From assembly GCA_027340195.1 (NCBI GenBank), contig DAHWNE010000081.1, forward strand, positions 1 to 7,560: DNA of 7,560 nucleotides, written 5' to 3'. This stretch comes from Acetobacteraceae bacterium. Lineage in GTDB: Bacteria > Pseudomonadota > Alphaproteobacteria > Acetobacterales > Acetobacteraceae. Shown in pieces: positions 5,916 to 7,560 of the stretch (its first letter is position 1; the number at the start of each line of letters is the position of its first letter). Position numbers and translations under genes: made by a program. The notes under the pieces were generated by a model. That model had not been told where the DNA came from, ran no database searches, and saw only the letters and a program-made list of their open reading frames with translations.

Positions 5916-6199
5916 CCGCTCAGAAGCGCCTGCCGCCAGTGACGATCTGCGATGTTGCAGCACGAAAGCCCGACCCTGGTCCATTTCCGCTGGTGGCAAT
6001 CCGCCCCCGCCGGCAGGCACGGCTTAGCACCGCCCGCGCGGCTCCGCCAGGGACAGACCCACTTTGCGACCAATCCCGCGCGCCGTCGAGGCCACTCGTT
6101 CCCCCGTTCCATAACTGTCACGGAACCGTGACCCGATCGCCACAGGCGGCGCATTCCGCGGTATGCTGCGCGCCCGGCCCAAACGCGGAGTCGCCCCCC
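5916..6199. promoter_or_regulatory. Divergent control region between rodZ and the DUF1489 gene
   Basis: These 284 bp are the longest non-coding stretch in the window. They hold the 5' side of rodZ (with possible upstream in-frame starts at 5984 and 6020), the palindrome at 6115-6132, and a -10-like TATGCT at 6162-6167 facing the DUF1489 gene with only a poor -35 (GCCACA, 6139-6144). I see no clear rodZ promoter and no RNA gene. The DUF1489 ribosome site GGAG is at 6187-6190. Confidence 0.35.
6115..6132 (+). promoter_or_regulatory. Palindromic or Pho-box-like site
   Basis: Bases 6117-6132 form GTCACGG-AA-CCGTGAC, a perfect 7-bp inverted repeat with a 2-base centre. The same stretch can be read as CTGTCAC-GGAA-CCGTGAC (6115-6132), two 7-mers in direct orientation 11 bp apart matching at 5 of 7 positions. 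The first half and the spacing resemble the PhoB box (CTGTCAT-N4-CTGTCAT). It lies 68 bp before the DUF1489 start and about 200 bp before rodZ. The sequence symmetry is certain; the identity of any binding protein is not. Confidence 0.35.
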
Positions 6200-6616
6200 A
6201 TGCTGCACCTGGTGAAACTCGCCGTCGGCGTGCGCGACCTCGAACATCTGCGCGCGATCCAGGCGGAACGCGCCGTCACCCACCCGCCGCTCCGCCACCG
6301 CACCCGCCAGTTCCCCCGCCGGGTCGAGGAATTGCGGAACGGCGGCTCCATCTTCTGGGTGATCGGCGGGATGCTGACGGCGCGGCAACGCCTGATCGAC
6401 ATCATCGAGGATCACCGGGAGGACGGCTCGGCCTGCGCCGCCCTGCTGCTGGACCCGACGCTGGTCGCGGTGCGCCCGACCCCGGTGCGCGCCTTCCAGG
6501 GCTGGCGCTACCTCTCCGCCGCCGCCGCCCCGGAAGACCTACCCCGCGCCGGCGCCCTCGACGCCGCGCTGCCGCCGGCGCTGCGCCGCGAGCTGGCGGC
6601 GCTGTGCCTGATCTAG
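6200..6616 (+). CDS. DUF1489 family protein
   Basis: Encodes 138 residues, a typical length for DUF1489, a family found mainly in alphaproteobacteria and without known function. Family hallmarks seen are the opening LHLVKLAVGVRDLEHLRAIQAER (2-24), a basic/aromatic centre RTRQFPRRVEELRNGGSIFWVIGGMLTARQRL (34-65), LLLDPTLVAVRPTPVRAFQGWRYL (82-105) and an acidic/proline-rich end. It looks soluble and cytoplasmic, with no signal peptide or membrane segment. The ATG at 6200 has GGAG at 6187-6190, nine bases upstream, and the conserved region begins at residue 2. Upstream in-frame codons back to 5939 show no homology. It stands alone on the plus strand, divergent from rodZ and convergent with the oxidoreductase gene, so it is probably monocistronic. 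Confidence 0.88.
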   Translation: MLHLVKLAVGVRDLEHLRAIQAERAVTHPPLRHRTRQFPRRVEELRNGGSIFWVIGGMLTARQRLIDIIEDHREDGSACAALLLDPTLVAVRPTPVRAFQGWRYLSAAAAPEDLPRAGALDAALPPALRRELAALCLI

Positions 6617-6617
6617 C

Positions 6618-7560
6618 TCACACCCGCGCCAGCAACGCCCGCAGCCGGCGCAGCTCGGCCAGCGTCGCCTCCGGATCGCCGCGCTCCACATCCACGTCGA
6701 TCGCGGTCACCCCGAGCCCGGCCAGAGCCCGCAGATCGTCGAGGATCGCCGCCTCGTCCCCCGAAAACAGCCGCCGCTGCCCGTCGGAGGCCAGCGCGGG
6801 CACGCCCGCCCCCAGCCGCTTGACCCGATACGCCACCGAGACCGAACCCGCCGCCCGCCCGGCCGCCGCCTCCGCGGCGCGCAACCGCGCGATCCCGGCC
6901 TCCAGCCGGGCCAGGCTGTCGAACGGATGCGCCCGGTTGGTGCCGATCGGATACCAGGCCGCGCCGAACCGCGCCGCCCGCCGCAAGGCCGGCGGCGACT
7001 CCCCGCCCACCCAAATCGGCGGATGCGGGCGCTGCACCGGCTTCGGCGCCATCACCATGTCCTGGAACCGCGTGTAGCGGCCGGCGAAGCGCGGCTTGTC
7101 CTCGGTCCACAGGGCAACGAAGGCTTCGAGATACTCGTCGGTCACCGCCCCCCGCTCGGCGAACGGCGTGGTCACCACCGCATCGAACTCGGCCTTCAAC
7201 CAGCCGGCGCCCACCCCCACCGTCAAACGCCCGCCCGACAACACGTCGATGGTGGCAAGCATCTTCGCGGCCAGCACCGCCGGCCGGTGCGGCACCACCA
7301 GCACCGCCGCCACCAGCCCGATCCGCTCGGTCTTCGCCGCGATCCAGGCCAGACCGGTCAGCAACTCATGACGAACCACCGGATCGCCGGAAAGAAACTC
7401 GCCGCTCTCGGAATACGGATACCCCGGAGCCCGCAAATCCGGCAGCAACACATGATCGGTGAGCGTGAGATAATCATACCCCAACGCCTCCCCCTCCGCC
7501 GCCAGGCGCGCCATCGCCGAAAGCGGCTCGCCCTGGCTGCCACTGGTCAGAAAGACCAGT
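6618..7560 (-). CDS. LLM class (luciferase-like) flavin oxidoreductase, TIGR03619-like, 5' end missing
   Basis: The open frame enters from the right edge and gives 313 visible residues, nearly the full length; probably only a few N-terminal codons are outside. Bacterial-luciferase-type TIM-barrel enzymes oxidise substrates with FMNH2 or F420. Motifs, counted from the internal Met at 7514: DH (20-21) in YDYLTLTDHVLLP, VVPHRPAVLAAKMLATIDVLSGGRLTVGVGAGW (73-105), FAERG with TDEYLEAFVALWTED (118-139), APKPVQRPHPPIWVGG (156-171) and ALRRAARFGAAWYP (176-189). These match the Rv2161c-like 'probable F420-dependent' subfamily. F420 is not generally made by alphaproteobacteria, so FMN is the likelier cofactor here. 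The Met at 7514 is not the start: the frame upstream reads LVFLTSGSQGEPLSA, a plausible first barrel strand. The stop lies one base beyond the DUF1489 stop on the opposite strand. The substrate is unknown. Confidence 0.9.
   Translation of the reverse strand, partial: LVFLTSGSQGEPLSAMARLAAEGEALGYDYLTLTDHVLLPDLRAPGYPYSESGEFLSGDPVVRHELLTGLAWIAAKTERIGLVAAVLVVPHRPAVLAAKMLATIDVLSGGRLTVGVGAGWLKAEFDAVVTTPFAERGAVTDEYLEAFVALWTEDKPRFAGRYTRFQDMVMAPKPVQRPHPPIWVGGESPPALRRAARFGAAWYPIGTNRAHPFDSLARLEAGIARLRAAEAAAGRAAGSVSVAYRVKRLGAGVPALASDGQRRLFSGDEAAILDDLRALAGLGVTAIDVDVERGDPEATLAELRRLRALLARV
7542..7560 (-). other. Inverted repeat near the 5' end of the LLM oxidoreductase gene
   Basis: ACTGGTC (7542-7548) and GACCAGT (7554-7560) pair perfectly over 7 bp around a 5-base loop, at the very edge of the window. 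In the reading frame this encodes part of the first beta strand (LVFLTS). Being probably only a few codons from the start, an mRNA hairpin here could affect initiation, but it may be chance in coding sequence. Confidence 0.3.

Noticed and set aside
7515..7559. The residues TSGSQGEPLSAMARLA resemble the TGSQGEP motif of RNase J
   Set aside because: The downstream sequence is a complete LLM-class barrel in the same frame, and the motif occupies the normal position of the first strand and helix of that family. No metallo-beta-lactamase sequence is present.

Overview
The window reads as a very GC-rich alphaproteobacterial chromosome segment. Strong third-position G/C bias, alanine/proline/arginine-rich proteins and the families present (CbpA/CbpM pair, RodZ next to IspG, DUF1489) fit Rhodospirillales, perhaps Acetobacteraceae. 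That placement is an inference from composition and gene content, not from a marker gene.

Layout: the left part (1-2944) is a run of minus-strand genes. In transcription order these are an ECHDC3-type crotonase-fold protein, a DnaJ-like co-chaperone (CbpA), its modulator (CbpM), two tandem tatA genes, and the start of a DUF805 membrane protein that runs off the left edge. The first three are tightly packed (3-bp gap, then an ATGA overlap). Gaps of about 110-120 bp precede the first tatA and the DUF805 gene. Divergent from this block is a plus-strand YciA-type acyl-CoA thioesterase (3025-3417). Between it and ispG lies the 3' remnant of a PIN-domain (VapC-like) toxin gene.

The middle part (3583-5915) is minus strand: rodZ (membrane-anchored cell-shape factor) followed by ispG (penultimate step of the MEP isoprenoid pathway). 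A 284-bp divergent region separates rodZ from a plus-strand DUF1489 gene (6200-6616). That gene converges on a minus-strand luciferase-like (LLM class) flavin oxidoreductase with a single base between the stop codons; the oxidoreductase lacks its first codons because it runs off the right edge. No gene-free stretch exceeds 300 bp.

Functional picture: protein quality control (CbpA/CbpM), protein export (TatA pair), envelope and shape (RodZ, DUF805), isoprenoid precursors (IspG) and acyl-CoA handling (YciA, crotonase). I see no tRNA, rRNA, IS element, CRISPR array or phage gene, and nothing that amounts to a convincing new multi-gene system. The points most worth a second look are the crotonase-fold gene lacking both catalytic glutamates and locked into a co-chaperone operon, the recent-looking tatA duplication, the PIN-toxin remnant at the ispG 3' end, a 12-bp tandem repeat inside rodZ, and a Pho-box-like or palindromic site upstream of the DUF1489 gene.
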